A stretch of 64,000 bases of DNA from Sphingomonas mollis (GCF_016427505.1 NZ_JAELXS010000005.1:124001-188000); one strand, 5' to 3'. Numbered from the stretch's first letter, positions 31,667 through 40,269 are shown. Numbers and translations: made by a program. Notes: a model not told the origin generated them from the letters alone.

Positions 31667-33144
31667 GCGTCGATGGGTGTGCGGTTCAGGACCACCTTCA
31701 GGAAATCGGGGATCGGGCCGTTCCAGCCGCCATCGTCAGGCTCCTCGCGATACTGCCGCGAGTCCTGGCGCTGTTCGGTACGCGGCTGACGGTCCTCCGT
31801 GCGGGAAGGACGCGCATCGCGGGGGGCATCGCGGCGGGGCGCACGCGCCGGGCGTTCGGCACGGGCCTCGACCGCCGGTGCTTCCTCGACCGGTGCCGTG
31901 GCGACGGGCGCATCGATGGCTCCCGAAGGAGCGCGATCCGCCCGGTTGCGACCACCGCGACGCGGGCGCTCGCGGGCGGGTTCCTGCTCCGACGCCGGTT
32001 CGCCCCCCGCAGTGCGAGCTGCTTCGGGCACGGCGAGACGCGGAATCTTCTGGCCGGTCAGCTTTTCGATGTTCTCGACATTCTCGGCATCGTCGGGCGC
32101 GATGAACGTATAGGCGGTGCCGGTCGCCCCGGCCCGGCCGGTACGGCCGATGCGGTGGACGTAATCGTCCGGGTGCCAGGGCGCATCGAAGTTGAACACC
32201 GTGCTGACGCCCTTGATGTCCAGCCCGCGCGCCGCGACGTCGGACGCGACGAGGATGTTGATGTGGCCGTCCTTGAACAGATCGAGTTCGGCGATCCGCT
32301 GCGCCTGTTCCATGTCGCCATGGATTTCGCCCGACTTGAACCCGGCCTGCTTCAGGCTTTTGTTCAGTTCGCGCACCGTCGTCTTGCGGTTACAGAAGAC
32401 GATCGCGTTGGTCACCTCTTCCTGTGCCAGGATCTGGCGCAGGCGTTCGCGCTTGTCGACCGACGAACCCTTAACCGGCACCAGCCACTGGGTGATGTTG
32501 ATGTTGGTCGATGCCGGCCGCGCGACCTCGATCATCTTGGGATTGTCGAGAAACTTGTCGGCCAGCCGCTTGATCGGCGCGGGCATGGTCGCGGAAAACA
32601 ACAGCGTCTGACGCTGTTTGGGCAGCTTGGTGCAGATCTCCTCGATATCGGGGATGAACCCCATGTCGAGCATCCGATCCGCCTCGTCGATCACCAACAT
32701 CGAACAGCCGGTCAGCAGGATGTTGCCGCGCCCGAACAGGTCCATCAGGCGGCCGGGAGTGGCGATCAGGACGTCGACGCCCTTCTCCAGCGCCTTGATC
32801 TGGTCGCCCATCGACACGCCACCGATCAGCAGCGCCATCGACAGCTTGCTGTTGGCGCCATATTTCTCGAAATTCTCGGCCACCTGCGCGGCGAGTTCGC
32901 GCGTCGGTTCCAGGATCAGGCTGCGCGGCATCCGTGCGCGGCTGCGCCCGTGCGCCAGGATGTCGATCATCGGCAGCACGAAGCTGGCCGTCTTGCCCGT
33001 CCCCGTCTGGGCGATGCCGATGATGTCGCGCATCATCAGCACCGGGGGGATCGCCGCCGCCTGGATCGGGGTCGGCTCGGTATAGCCAGCCTCGGTTACG
33101 GCTTGCAGGAGTTCGTCGGAAAGGCCGAGATCGGCGAAGGGCAT
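31663..33144 (-). CDS. DEAD-box RNA helicase, RhlE-like
   Basis: A 493-residue RNA helicase. Motifs in order are YTEPTPIQAAAIPPV (Q motif), AQTGTGKT (I), PTRELAAQV (Ia), TPGRLMDL, DEAD (II), SAT (III), VASDVAARGLDI and HRIGRTGRAG (VI). The last about 110 residues are Arg, Glu, Ala and Pro-rich and disordered (RPRRGGRNR, DARPSRTEDRQPRTEQRQ), as in many RhlE-like helicases. It probably remodels RNA or ribosome intermediates. The ATG at 33144 gives the usual RhlE start MPFADLGLSDELL. It forms an overlapping pair with DUF1289. Confidence 0.94.
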   Translation of the reverse strand: MPFADLGLSDELLQAVTEAGYTEPTPIQAAAIPPVLMMRDIIGIAQTGTGKTASFVLPMIDILAHGRSRARMPRSLILEPTRELAAQVAENFEKYGANSKLSMALLIGGVSMGDQIKALEKGVDVLIATPGRLMDLFGRGNILLTGCSMLVIDEADRMLDMGFIPDIEEICTKLPKQRQTLLFSATMPAPIKRLADKFLDNPKMIEVARPASTNINITQWLVPVKGSSVDKRERLRQILAQEEVTNAIVFCNRKTTVRELNKSLKQAGFKSGEIHGDMEQAQRIAELDLFKDGHINILVASDVAARGLDIKGVSTVFNFDAPWHPDDYVHRIGRTGRAGATGTAYTFIAPDDAENVENIEKLTGQKIPRLAVPEAARTAGGEPASEQEPARERPRRGGRNRADRAPSGAIDAPVATAPVEEAPAVEARAERPARAPRRDAPRDARPSRTEDRQPRTEQRQDSRQYREEPDDGGWNGPIPDFLKVVLNRTPIDA

Positions 33145-33254
33145 GCAGTTGTCCGGAATGAGGGTGCGTGTGGCGCACCCGGTGCAGCTTGCGGGCTTGC
33201 CCAACTGCCCGCGAAAGTCAAGATAAAGAGCAAATCCGCGGTGTCGGGATCGCC

Positions 33255-33704
33255 CTATCGCCGCGCCACCAGCACCTTGAACGAATCGATCTCGCACCGG
33301 GCGCCGGAGCGGACGCGGATGGCGTCTCGATCCGCGCAGATGCGGCCATCGCCGCCGGGCCGGATATAAAGCCCGGAATAGAAATCGACCGAGCGGCAAT
33401 CGTTATCCAGCCGCGCGCGCATCCAGCTGCCATCCGCCAGCAACAGGTCGACCGACGACGGCGCGACGATCGCAGCGGCCGCGACAGCGGCGGTGTCGAG
33501 GCATTTGGGGCCTTTGCGCTCCTGCCACCCCTTGCCCGGCTGCGGCCGGGATACCGGCGCGGCAAGGGGCATGCGTGGCACCCGGATCGTGATCCGTTCA
33601 TGGATAACGATCTGCGCCACGGCCGGGCTCACCGGCTCCGCCATCGCGACCGCGAGCGGCGCCGACAGCGCGATCAGGGAGGTGGGAATGGCGGGATGGT
33701 GCAT
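33255..33704 (-). CDS. Conserved hypothetical exported protein
   Basis: A 149-residue protein with a signal peptide (SLIALSAPLAVAMA), a Pro/Arg-rich middle, and a conserved C-terminal block: DGSWMRARLDNDCRSVDFYS, GLYIRPGGDGRICADRD and RSGARCEIDSF. Cys pairs in this block could form disulfides in the periplasm. The pattern of a short hypothetical with a GDGRICADRD end recurs in sphingomonads; no function is known. The ATG at 33704 is chosen because it opens a signal peptide; longer frames run over the divergent oxidase start. Confidence 0.7.
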   Translation of the reverse strand: MHHPAIPTSLIALSAPLAVAMAEPVSPAVAQIVIHERITIRVPRMPLAAPVSRPQPGKGWQERKGPKCLDTAAVAAAAIVAPSSVDLLLADGSWMRARLDNDCRSVDFYSGLYIRPGGDGRICADRDAIRVRSGARCEIDSFKVLVARR

Positions 33705-33792
33705 GGATCGATGACCTACATGACCGGTGGCTGTTGAATAGGCGATTAACCCGGCCGTCGTTGCCAGCGCGAGCATGGGATCGTAGCGGACC

Positions 33793-35250
33793 ATGATGAC
33801 GAGCCGCATCACGCCCCCGCAACAGGCCATGATCGACGAACTGGCGCCGCTGCTCGACGCGGCGGCGATCGTCACCGATCGCGACATGATCGCGCCGTGG
33901 GAGCGCGACTGGCGCCGCCGCTTCCACGGCCATGCCCCCGCCCTGCTGGCGCCGCGTTCGACCGATCAGGTGGTGGCGATCGTCCGCGCCGCCGCCCGCC
34001 ACCGCGTGCCGCTGGTGGCGCAGGGCGGCAACAGCTCGATGGTCGGCGGCGCGACGCCGCCGGTCGACGGGTCGGCGCTGTTGCTGTCGCTGCGCCGGAT
34101 GAACGCGATCCGGACGCTGGATGCGGAGGCCGGGCGCGTGGTGGCGGAGGCGGGGGTGATCCTGCAGACGATGAACGATGCCGCGCTGGTGGCCGGCTGG
34201 CGCTTTCCGCTGACGCTGGGCGCGCGGGGGACGGCGACGATCGGCGGGCTGGTGTCGACCAATGCCGGCGGCACGCAGGTGCTGCGCTTCGGCACGATGC
34301 GCGGGCTGGTGCTGGGCGTGGAGGCGGTGATGGCCGATGGCAGCGTGCATGACGGTCTGCCCGCGCTGGCGAAGGACAATCGCGGCTATAATCTCGACCA
34401 GTTGCTGATCGGGGCGGAGGGGACGCTGGGCATCGTCACCGCCGCCACGCTGAAACTGGTGCCGGCGATTGCGGCGCGCGGGGTCGCCTGGGCCGGGGTC
34501 GCCGATCCCACGGCGGCGCTGGCGCTGCTGCGACGGTTCCAGCGGGCCGGCGATACGGTGGAGAGTTTCGAGATATTGCCGGCCGATACGCTGGCGGCGG
34601 CGCTGGCGCATGTACCGGACAGTCGCGCGCCGATCGCCGGCCATCATCCCTGGCACCTGCTGATCGAGGCGACCGCCGCCTCCGCCGGACAGGAGGCGCC
34701 CGCCGCATTGCTGGAACGCGTGCTCGCCGCCGCCATAGCAGACGGGCTGGTCGCCGATGCCACGATCGCCGCCAGCGAGGCGCAGGCGACCGCGTTCTGG
34801 ACCCTGCGCGATTCGCTGTCCGATGCGGAGCGGGCGCGCGGGCCGGCGGTGCAGCACGACATCGCGGTGCCGGTATCGGCGATGCCGCGCTTCATGGTCG
34901 ATGCGGCGGCGGCGTGCGACGCGCGCTTTCCCGGCACGCACGCATCCGGCTTCGGCCATCTCGGCGACGGCAACATCCATTTCCATGTCCGTGCACCTGC
35001 CGGCGTCGATCGCGACCGCTGGTATGCGGAGGATGCGCCCGACATTACCCGCTTCGTCCACGACCTCGTCACCGACGCGGGCGGCACGATCTCGGCGGAG
35101 CATGGCATCGGCCAGATGAAGGCGGCCGAACTCGCCCGCCTCGCCCCGCCGGGCCGGCTGGCGGCGCTCACCGCGATCAAGGCCGCGCTCGACCCGCTGG
35201 GCATCCTGAACCCCGGCAAGCTCCTTGCCCCGAACTCGTCGGCGGCCTAG
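33793..35250 (+). CDS. FAD-binding oxidase, D-2-hydroxyacid dehydrogenase family
   Basis: A 485-residue flavoprotein of the GlcD/D-lactate dehydrogenase group. The FAD domain has PLVAQGGNSSMVGGATP, GARGTATIGGLVSTNAGGTQ, LRFGTMRGLVLGVE and GAEGTLGIVTAATLKLVP. The C-terminal cap has SGFGHLGDGNIHFHV with conserved His residues, and GTISAEHGIGQMKAAEL. It probably oxidises a D-2-hydroxyacid such as 2-hydroxyglutarate or lactate and passes electrons to a flavoprotein or quinone. The start is one of two adjacent ATG codons (33793, 33796). It is monocistronic. Confidence 0.92.
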   Translation: MMTSRITPPQQAMIDELAPLLDAAAIVTDRDMIAPWERDWRRRFHGHAPALLAPRSTDQVVAIVRAAARHRVPLVAQGGNSSMVGGATPPVDGSALLLSLRRMNAIRTLDAEAGRVVAEAGVILQTMNDAALVAGWRFPLTLGARGTATIGGLVSTNAGGTQVLRFGTMRGLVLGVEAVMADGSVHDGLPALAKDNRGYNLDQLLIGAEGTLGIVTAATLKLVPAIAARGVAWAGVADPTAALALLRRFQRAGDTVESFEILPADTLAAALAHVPDSRAPIAGHHPWHLLIEATAASAGQEAPAALLERVLAAAIADGLVADATIAASEAQATAFWTLRDSLSDAERARGPAVQHDIAVPVSAMPRFMVDAAAACDARFPGTHASGFGHLGDGNIHFHVRAPAGVDRDRWYAEDAPDITRFVHDLVTDAGGTISAEHGIGQMKAAELARLAPPGRLAALTAIKAALDPLGILNPGKLLAPNSSAA

Positions 35251-35313
35251 AGCCTCGCCCCATCCGGCGCGGGCGGGGGGCCTGCGCGTATATCCAGTCT
35301 GGAGTCTTCGTCC

Positions 35314-36087
35314 ATGGCCAGCGCGCCGCAACTGCCGCTCTTCTACAACGGTCTCGAACCGCTTTCGAGCGAGACGCATGCCAATTACCGTGTCCGTCCG
35401 CAGGATACCGCCCCCTATCTGGTCGGCCAGCACGCGATCCCCGTCACGGTGGACGAATTCCCGCTGGTGCAGCGCCACATGCCGATCGTCTTCTCGATCG
35501 GTGACGATGCCATTCCACTGGCGCTGATGGGCCTGAACGAGGGCACCAACGTGTTCGTCGACGACGCCGGCAAGCTGACCGAGAGCGCGTTCTACGTCCC
35601 CGCCTATATCCGCCGCTATCCGTACATGCTGGCCCGCCTGCGCCCGGATGCCGAGGAGCTGTCGCTGTGCTTCGACCCGACGTCGGAGACGATCGGCGCG
35701 TTCGACGACGGCGAGCTGCTGTTCGAAAACGGTCAGCCGAGCGAGTTGACCAAGCAGATCCTGGGTTTCAACGAAACCTTCGAACAGGCCGGTCAGCGCA
35801 CCCAGCAATTCATGCGCGAACTGCGCGAGCTGGACCTGTTGATGGACGGCGAAGTCACGATCCAGATGGACGGCAACGATCAGCCGTTCGTCTATCGCGG
35901 TTTCCAGATGGTCAACGAAGAGAAGCTGGCCGGCCTGCGCGGCGACCAGCTGCGCAAGATGAGCCAGTCGGGCATGCTGCCGCTGCTCTATGCGCACCTG
36001 TTCTCGCTGTCGCTGATGCGCGACATCTTCGCGAAGCAGGCGCAGCGCGGCCAGGCGCCGCAGCCGCAACTTCAGCCCGCCCTCTGA
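35314..36087 (+). CDS. SapC family protein
   Basis: A 257-residue protein of the SapC family. NYRVRPQDTAPYLVGQHAIP and VDEFPLVQRHMPIVFSIGDD form the N-terminal conserved part, then YVPAYIRRYPYMLARLRP, ETFEQAGQRTQQFMRELREL and FQMVNEEKLAGLRGDQLRKM. The family is named after a Campylobacter S-layer export protein, but its role elsewhere is unknown. There is no signal peptide or membrane helix, so it is cytoplasmic. A GC-rich hairpin follows. Confidence 0.9.
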   Translation: MASAPQLPLFYNGLEPLSSETHANYRVRPQDTAPYLVGQHAIPVTVDEFPLVQRHMPIVFSIGDDAIPLALMGLNEGTNVFVDDAGKLTESAFYVPAYIRRYPYMLARLRPDAEELSLCFDPTSETIGAFDDGELLFENGQPSELTKQILGFNETFEQAGQRTQQFMRELRELDLLMDGEVTIQMDGNDQPFVYRGFQMVNEEKLAGLRGDQLRKMSQSGMLPLLYAHLFSLSLMRDIFAKQAQRGQAPQPQLQPAL

Positions 36088-36094
36088 CCGATCC

Positions 36095-36128
36095 GGCGAG
36101 GGCCGCCGCCCACCCGGCGGCCCTCGCC
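36095..36128 (+). terminator. GC-rich hairpin after sapC-like gene
   Basis: GGCGAGGGCCGCCG (36095-36108) and CGGCGGCCCTCGCC (36115-36128) form a perfect 14-bp stem with a six-base loop. It lacks a T-run, so termination may need Rho. Confidence 0.6.
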
Positions 36129-36207
36129 ACCCCACCCCCTTGCCATCGCGAGGGATTAGGGGTTCTCTGGCCCGGTCGCGTCGCGCCCGCCAGGAGAACC
36201 CCCGCGC

Positions 36208-36750
36208 ATGAGCACTCATCCCGATACCGTCGCCCGTTATTCGCGCGTCGCGATGTGGTTCCACTGGACCATAGCCGTCTTCGTCATCGCCAATCTGGCG
36301 ATCGGCCTGCTCCACGACAGCGTGCTGGGTTTCGCCTTCCCGATCCACAAGGCGCTGGGCATCACCGTGCTGGTGCTGACCGCCGCCCGGCTGGCATGGC
36401 GGCTGGCGCACAAGGCACCGCCGCTGCCCGCGCATACCCCGGCATGGGAACGCGGCGCGGCGCATGCCACGCACTGGGCGCTGTACCTGTTGATGATCGC
36501 CCTGCCCGTCACCGGCTGGCTGATGGTGTCGGGCAGCGCCCAGCGCCGGCCCCTCACATGGTTCGGCCTGTTCGACATCCCGTATCTGCCGGTCGGGAAG
36601 GCCGCGGGCGGTTTCGGCCACGAATCGCATGAGATACTGGGTTGGGTGATGCTGGCGCTGGTGGTGCTCCATATCGGTGCCGCACTGCGCCATCGCCTGA
36701 TCCTGCGCGACCATGTGCTGGCCCGGATGGCCCCGGCGCTCGATCGCTAA
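36208..36750 (+). CDS. Cytochrome b561 family protein
   Basis: A 180-residue inner-membrane protein with four helices. Haem-ligand histidines are seen in VAMWFHWTIAVFVIANL, FPIHKALGITVL, GAAHATHWALYLLMIALPVT, and HESHEILGWVMLALVVLHIG. It accepts electrons from quinol and passes them to a periplasmic partner or superoxide; the partner is not known. A pentad of Arg/Pro residues (APPLPAHTP) links helices 2 and 3. It is monocistronic, with a GGAGAA ribosome site ten bases before the ATG. Confidence 0.92.
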   Translation: MSTHPDTVARYSRVAMWFHWTIAVFVIANLAIGLLHDSVLGFAFPIHKALGITVLVLTAARLAWRLAHKAPPLPAHTPAWERGAAHATHWALYLLMIALPVTGWLMVSGSAQRRPLTWFGLFDIPYLPVGKAAGGFGHESHEILGWVMLALVVLHIGAALRHRLILRDHVLARMAPALDR

Positions 36751-36825
36751 GCCGTTCGACAGGCCCGGCAAAAAGTTTTTTACGCATCGGGCTTGAACAA
36801 AAATGCGGAAAGTCCATTTATGACC

Positions 36826-36935
36826 CGTACGGCTTTCGTGTCCCCCCTTTCGCGAGGCCGTACGACACGCTTTTAGCGTGTCTCCTCCCTGAACCTTGGC
36901 CACCTCGTGCGGACTACCGCGCGGGGTGGTTTTTT
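36826..36935 (+). ncRNA. Candidate small RNA with anti-Shine-Dalgarno CTCCTCCC segment
   Basis: TTGAAC (36793-36798) and ATTTATG (36816-36822) give a possible promoter. The RNA would hold CGTACGGC/GCCGTACG (36826-36864), a short hairpin GACACGC-TTTTA-GCGTGTC (36864-36882), an unpaired CTCCTCCC (36882-36889) and a 13-bp terminator stem with T6 at 36900-36935. No reading frame is seen. It lies 76 bases after the cytochrome b561 stop and before the convergent amidohydrolase gene. The structure and terminator are directly visible; an independent transcript is inference. Confidence 0.55.
36900..36935 (+). terminator. Strong rho-independent terminator
   Basis: CCACCTCGTGCGG, loop ACTA, CCGCGCGGGGTGG (two G-U pairs), then six T residues. 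It ends the candidate small RNA 12 bases before the 3' end of the convergent amidohydrolase gene. Confidence 0.9.
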
Positions 36936-36947
36936 ATGGATGGCCGG

Positions 36948-37811
36948 TCACTCGGCGGCTATCGCGATCGGTCCGGCGCCCGCGCCTGCTTCATCCGCCA
37001 GCACGTCGATCAGTCGCCGGACCAGCGCCGCGGTCGCACCCAGCCCCGGCCCCGGCAGGTCGAGCCGGTCGTCGAGATACAGGCTGCGGTCCAGTTCGAT
37101 CTGGATGGCGTGGATACGCAGCGACGGCCGCCCATGCCGTTCGGTGATGTCACCCCCGGCATAAGGCCGGTTGCGTCCGCAGGAGACGCCGGCCGCCATG
37201 ACCGCCGCCTCCAGCCGCGCAACGAAGCGTGCCCCCGCCGATCGGCCGAACCGGTCGCCGATCACCACCTGCGGCTCGCCCACCGCCAGCGGCGGCATCG
37301 AATGCAGGTCGAGCAGCACCGCCACCCCGAACTTCGCCCGCGCCGCCCGCAACAGCCCCTGCAAGGCGGCATGATAGGGTCGATGATCGACGGCAATGCG
37401 CTCCTCGATCGCCGCACCGGTGAACCGGCCGCGCCACAAATCCCCCGCCCCGCTCACCCGTCGCGGGACCAGCCCCAGTCCGCTACGCAGGCGGGGGGAT
37501 GGTGGCACCGGCCGACCGGCGCACGCGCCTTCATCGACCCGCGGATCGCGCTCCTGCTCCGCCCGGTTCAGGTCGATCCACGCCCGCCCGCGCCGCTGGA
37601 CCAGCATCGTCTCGACGCCGCGTGCGCCGCACGCCACCGCATCGACATACCGGTCCTCCAGCCCCACCAGCGCGGCGACCGGCACCCGCAATGCGGCGAG
37701 CAGCGCCGGCGGATACTCGCGTCCGGCGTGCGGAACCGATATGATGACGGGCGATACGGGGTCGCCGCTGCCCCACCGATCGAAACTTCCCTGATCGACA
37801 CCGCGCTCCAT
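36948..37811 (-). CDS. N-formylglutamate amidohydrolase family protein
   Basis: A 287-residue hydrolase (FGase family, relatives of HutG and other zinc peptidases). It shows VIISVPHAGREYPP with the metal-ligand His, then GLEDRYVDAVA, RAWIDLNRAEQERDP, DHRPYHAALQGLL, VLLDLHSMPPL with a second metal ligand, and NRPYAGGDITERHGRP. It may remove formyl or other small groups from glutamate-like substrates; the true substrate is uncertain. No histidine-degradation genes are nearby. It is divergent from cpdR. Confidence 0.88.
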   Translation of the reverse strand: MERGVDQGSFDRWGSGDPVSPVIISVPHAGREYPPALLAALRVPVAALVGLEDRYVDAVACGARGVETMLVQRRGRAWIDLNRAEQERDPRVDEGACAGRPVPPSPRLRSGLGLVPRRVSGAGDLWRGRFTGAAIEERIAVDHRPYHAALQGLLRAARAKFGVAVLLDLHSMPPLAVGEPQVVIGDRFGRSAGARFVARLEAAVMAAGVSCGRNRPYAGGDITERHGRPSLRIHAIQIELDRSLYLDDRLDLPGPGLGATAALVRRLIDVLADEAGAGAGPIAIAAE

Positions 37812-37904
37812 TGGGCGCAGCGTAAGGCCGGCACCGCGATATTTCGACTATAATTCTTTAACCTGGCCCGCCCTATGCGCGCTGTTCAACGAAAAGGCGC
37901 CGAC

Positions 37905-38282
37905 ATGATCCGAATCCTGCTGGCCGAGGACGACCAGGTCATGCGCGAATATCTGGCGCGGGCGCTGGAGCGTTCCGGTTACCGCGTTACCTCGGTCGAT
38001 CGCGGCACCGCGGCGATGCCACTGTTGCAGACCGAGACGTTCGATCTGCTACTGACCGACATCGTGATGCCGGAGATGGACGGCATCGAACTGGCCCAAC
38101 GCGCGAACGAGATCGCGCCGACGATGCGCGTCATGTTCATCACCGGCTTCGCCGCCGTCACGCTGAAGGCCGGACAGGCGATGCCGAACGCCCGAATCCT
38201 GTCCAAACCCTTCCATCTGCGCGAGCTGGTGATGGAGGTGGACCGCCTGTTCGAACAGGATAGTGCCAACGGCATCAATTGA
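37905..38282 (+). CDS. cpdR: Single-domain response regulator CpdR
   Basis: A 125-residue receiver without an output domain. MIRILLAEDDQVMREYLARA gives the acidic pair D9/D10. The phospho-acceptor is D52 (LLLTDIVMPEMDG), followed by MFITGFAAVTLKAG and the switch lysine in LSKPFHLRELV. In Caulobacter, unphosphorylated CpdR recruits substrates to the ClpXP protease, controlling proteolysis in the CtrA pathway; phosphorylation turns it off. The ATG at 37905 is chosen over an upstream start because it opens the receiver domain. It is followed by tRNA-Val. Confidence 0.93.
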   Translation: MIRILLAEDDQVMREYLARALERSGYRVTSVDRGTAAMPLLQTETFDLLLTDIVMPEMDGIELAQRANEIAPTMRVMFITGFAAVTLKAGQAMPNARILSKPFHLRELVMEVDRLFEQDSANGIN

Positions 38283-38327
38283 AGGCTTGCACGATCCCGG
38301 ACCTCCGGCTAGTGCCCCGCCCAGAGT

Positions 38328-38402
38328 GGGCGTGTAGCTCAGTGGTAGAGCACTGTGTTGACATCGCAGGGGTCGCAAGTTCAATCCTTGCCACGCCCAC
38401 CA
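38328..38402 (+). tRNA. tRNA-Val (GAC)
   Basis: The acceptor arms GGGCGTG and CACGCCC pair fully. The anticodon stem CTGTG/CGCAG (one G-U pair) holds a seven-base loop, TTGACAT, so the anticodon is GAC. The T arm is GCAAG-TTCAATC-CTTGC, and CCA is encoded. It lies 45 bases after the cpdR stop. Confidence 0.97.
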
Positions 38403-38404
38403 TC

Positions 38405-38446
38405 AAAAAGCCCCGGTAGCTCGACTGAGCAACCGGGGCTTTTTTA
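38405..38446 (+). terminator. Terminator of tRNA-Val
   Basis: AAAAAGCCCCGGT (38405-38417) and ACCGGGGCTTTTTT (38432-38445) make a long stem with an A-run and T-run on the two sides, so it may serve both strands. Confidence 0.9.
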
Positions 38447-38740
38447 TTGTCCGACGGGGGTTCGCGGTCGGGCGATGGGATGGGCGCCGTTCCACGCATC
38501 CACCGCATCGCGCGGGGCGCCGATGCGACCGCGCCGGCCGCAGGAGAAACATTGCACCGCAAAGGTCGCGGTCGGTCGCTCGCCACTCTGGCGTCGTTCG
38601 CTGACGCCGACGAAGCTGCGCTTGCCGCAGCGGACGCAAGGGTGCGCGCGGACGAGTTCGGCGGTCATCAGGTTGCGATCGGTTTGCAGCTGGATCATCC
38701 GGCTAGCCATAGCATGCATGTTGCAGTGCAGCATGGTCAT
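38444..38740 (-). CDS. Lar-like (restriction alleviation type) small zinc-ribbon protein
   Basis: About 98 residues. The core HPCVRCGKRSFVGVSERR, VQCFSCGRRGR and DAVDAWNGAH has two CxxCG pairs and a terminal A-x-x-x-W-N, the layout of the Lar restriction-alleviation family (PF14354-like), often carried by phages and plasmids. The N-terminal part is Met/His-rich and uncertain; an ATG at 38668 is an alternative start. It lies directly downstream of tRNA-Val and ends in its terminator. The function in this strain cannot be told. Confidence 0.6.
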   Translation of the reverse strand: MTMLHCNMHAMASRMIQLQTDRNLMTAELVRAHPCVRCGKRSFVGVSERRQSGERPTATFAVQCFSCGRRGRIGAPRDAVDAWNGAHPIARPRTPVGQ

Positions 38741-38844
38741 ATCGGATCGTCCGATCACGTCCTCTACCCGGCTCGACCGGAAACAGGCGTTCTGCCGTCG
38801 GAACATCGCACGACTTCTTCCGTCAGGCCGAAGTCATCCAGCTT

Positions 38845-40248
38845 TCAGCCCAGCCAACCACCCTTGAAGCCCGCCAGCGTCAACCCACGCCGGATATGCG
38901 GGTTACGGCGCATCACTTCCCAGACGAAGCCGGTGCGGTGGTTCTCGATCATCGCCACGATCGGCCCCTGATCGATGCCGAGATAATCGCCATCGACCCA
39001 GCCGATACCGGGGACGATCCGGCCATGCTTCAGCGGTTCGTGCGGTGCGGTCAGGGTGGGGTTGAAGGAGTCGAGGAAACCATAACGACTGTAGATGCCT
39101 GCACCGTAGCGGGCATGCATCGCGCGGATCGTCGGCTCCACGATCTCGGGCGCGAAGGCGATCGATCCCAGCGCCGCGGTGGGGGCGATGGTGCCGTCGT
39201 CGCGTTCGCCGGGGCCGCGCGCAGAATAGCTGAAATACTCACGGGCATCGTCGCCCTGCCCGGTGCGGAAATCGCCGGGGCCGTCGCATGCGGTCAGGCC
39301 CCAGCAATCGGCGCCATATCCCGCCCAGCGGCCGGGATTGGCGACCGCATAATTCCGCTGGTGATAGGTCGCGCGGCAGCTGTTCTCGAAATAATCGATA
39401 CCCCTGGTCGCGATATAGGGATCGCGGATACCCCGGAAGTCGATCCAGACATGGCTGTACTGATGGCCGAACATCGGCGCGAAATGCAGATGTGCCTGAT
39501 CGCCGGTGCCGGTCCAACTGGCGTCGAACCGCTCGGTCAGGCGCGGCCACGTCTCGGGCGGCAACGGATGCGTCGGCGAAGCAAGGCCGAGCACATACAG
39601 GATCATCCCCTCGTTATAGATGTTCCAGTCGCTGGGGATGAACCCCGTCTCCGGATGCCAGCCCATCGACACGAACGGCGGACGCGGCACGATCCAGCTC
39701 CAGTCGACCGCCCGGTACAGTTGCTCCGCCAGCGCGCGGATGCGGACCTCGTCCGGGTGGTCGCCGTCATAAAAGCTCTGCGCGAACAACACGCCGCCCA
39801 GCAGCAGCGCGGTGTCGATCGTCGACAACTCGCACCGCGCGAACCGCTGACCCTTCGTCACGCCGAGGAAGTGGTAGAAGAAACCCTTGTAACCGCTGGC
39901 GCCGGTCGGCTCCGGCCCCTGCGGCGCCCCGGCGAAGAACTGCAATGTCGTCAGCGTCCGCGCCCGCGCCGCCTCGCGCGTGACCCAGCCATGCTTCACG
40001 CCGATGGGATACGCGGTCAGCGCGAACCCCACCGCCGCGATCGAGGCGAAGGACGGCGTCGGCCAGCGATCCATCGCCAGCCCGGTGGCGGGATCGGTCG
40101 TCTCCCAGAAGAAGCGAAAGGCGCGCTCCTGAATGTCGGTCAGCAGATCGGGGGAGTGGCCCGTGGCACGTCGGGTCGTGACACAGCCGGTCAGCATCAT
40201 GGCCAGCGTCGACGTACCGGCAGCGAGGAAGTGGCGACGATCGATCAC
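38845..40248 (-). CDS. GH144-like glucoamylase-family lipoprotein
   Basis: A 467-residue secreted protein of the Glycoamylase family (PF10091), which includes GH144 endo-beta-1,2-glucanases. The N-terminus is a lipoprotein signal with MIDRRHFLAAG and the lipobox MMLTGC, so it is probably anchored in the outer membrane. Conserved segments are RAFRFFWETTDPATGLAMDR, GASGYKGFFYHFLG, CELSTIDTALLLGGVLFAQ, DWNIYNEGMILYVLGLASP, HYQYSHVW-like HQYSHVWIDFRG and SYGFLDSFN-like RYGFLDSFNPTL. The start is GTG. It is the third gene after lacI and the TonB receptor. Confidence 0.87.
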   Translation of the reverse strand: MIDRRHFLAAGTSTLAMMLTGCVTTRRATGHSPDLLTDIQERAFRFFWETTDPATGLAMDRWPTPSFASIAAVGFALTAYPIGVKHGWVTREAARARTLTTLQFFAGAPQGPEPTGASGYKGFFYHFLGVTKGQRFARCELSTIDTALLLGGVLFAQSFYDGDHPDEVRIRALAEQLYRAVDWSWIVPRPPFVSMGWHPETGFIPSDWNIYNEGMILYVLGLASPTHPLPPETWPRLTERFDASWTGTGDQAHLHFAPMFGHQYSHVWIDFRGIRDPYIATRGIDYFENSCRATYHQRNYAVANPGRWAGYGADCWGLTACDGPGDFRTGQGDDAREYFSYSARGPGERDDGTIAPTAALGSIAFAPEIVEPTIRAMHARYGAGIYSRYGFLDSFNPTLTAPHEPLKHGRIVPGIGWVDGDYLGIDQGPIVAMIENHRTGFVWEVMRRNPHIRRGLTLAGFKGGWLG

Positions 40249-40269
40249 GAATGGCCTTCGGGCAAAAGG

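Noticed and set aside
33598-36903. Open frame of 1101 codons on the minus strand
   Set aside because: It spans the FAD oxidase, SapC and cytochrome b561 genes in antisense; composition is Arg/Gln/His-rich, and the sense genes have clear motifs.
38283-38327. Promoter for tRNA-Val
   Set aside because: No convincing -35/-10 pair is visible in the 45 bases after cpdR, so the tRNA may be cotranscribed; not listed as a feature.
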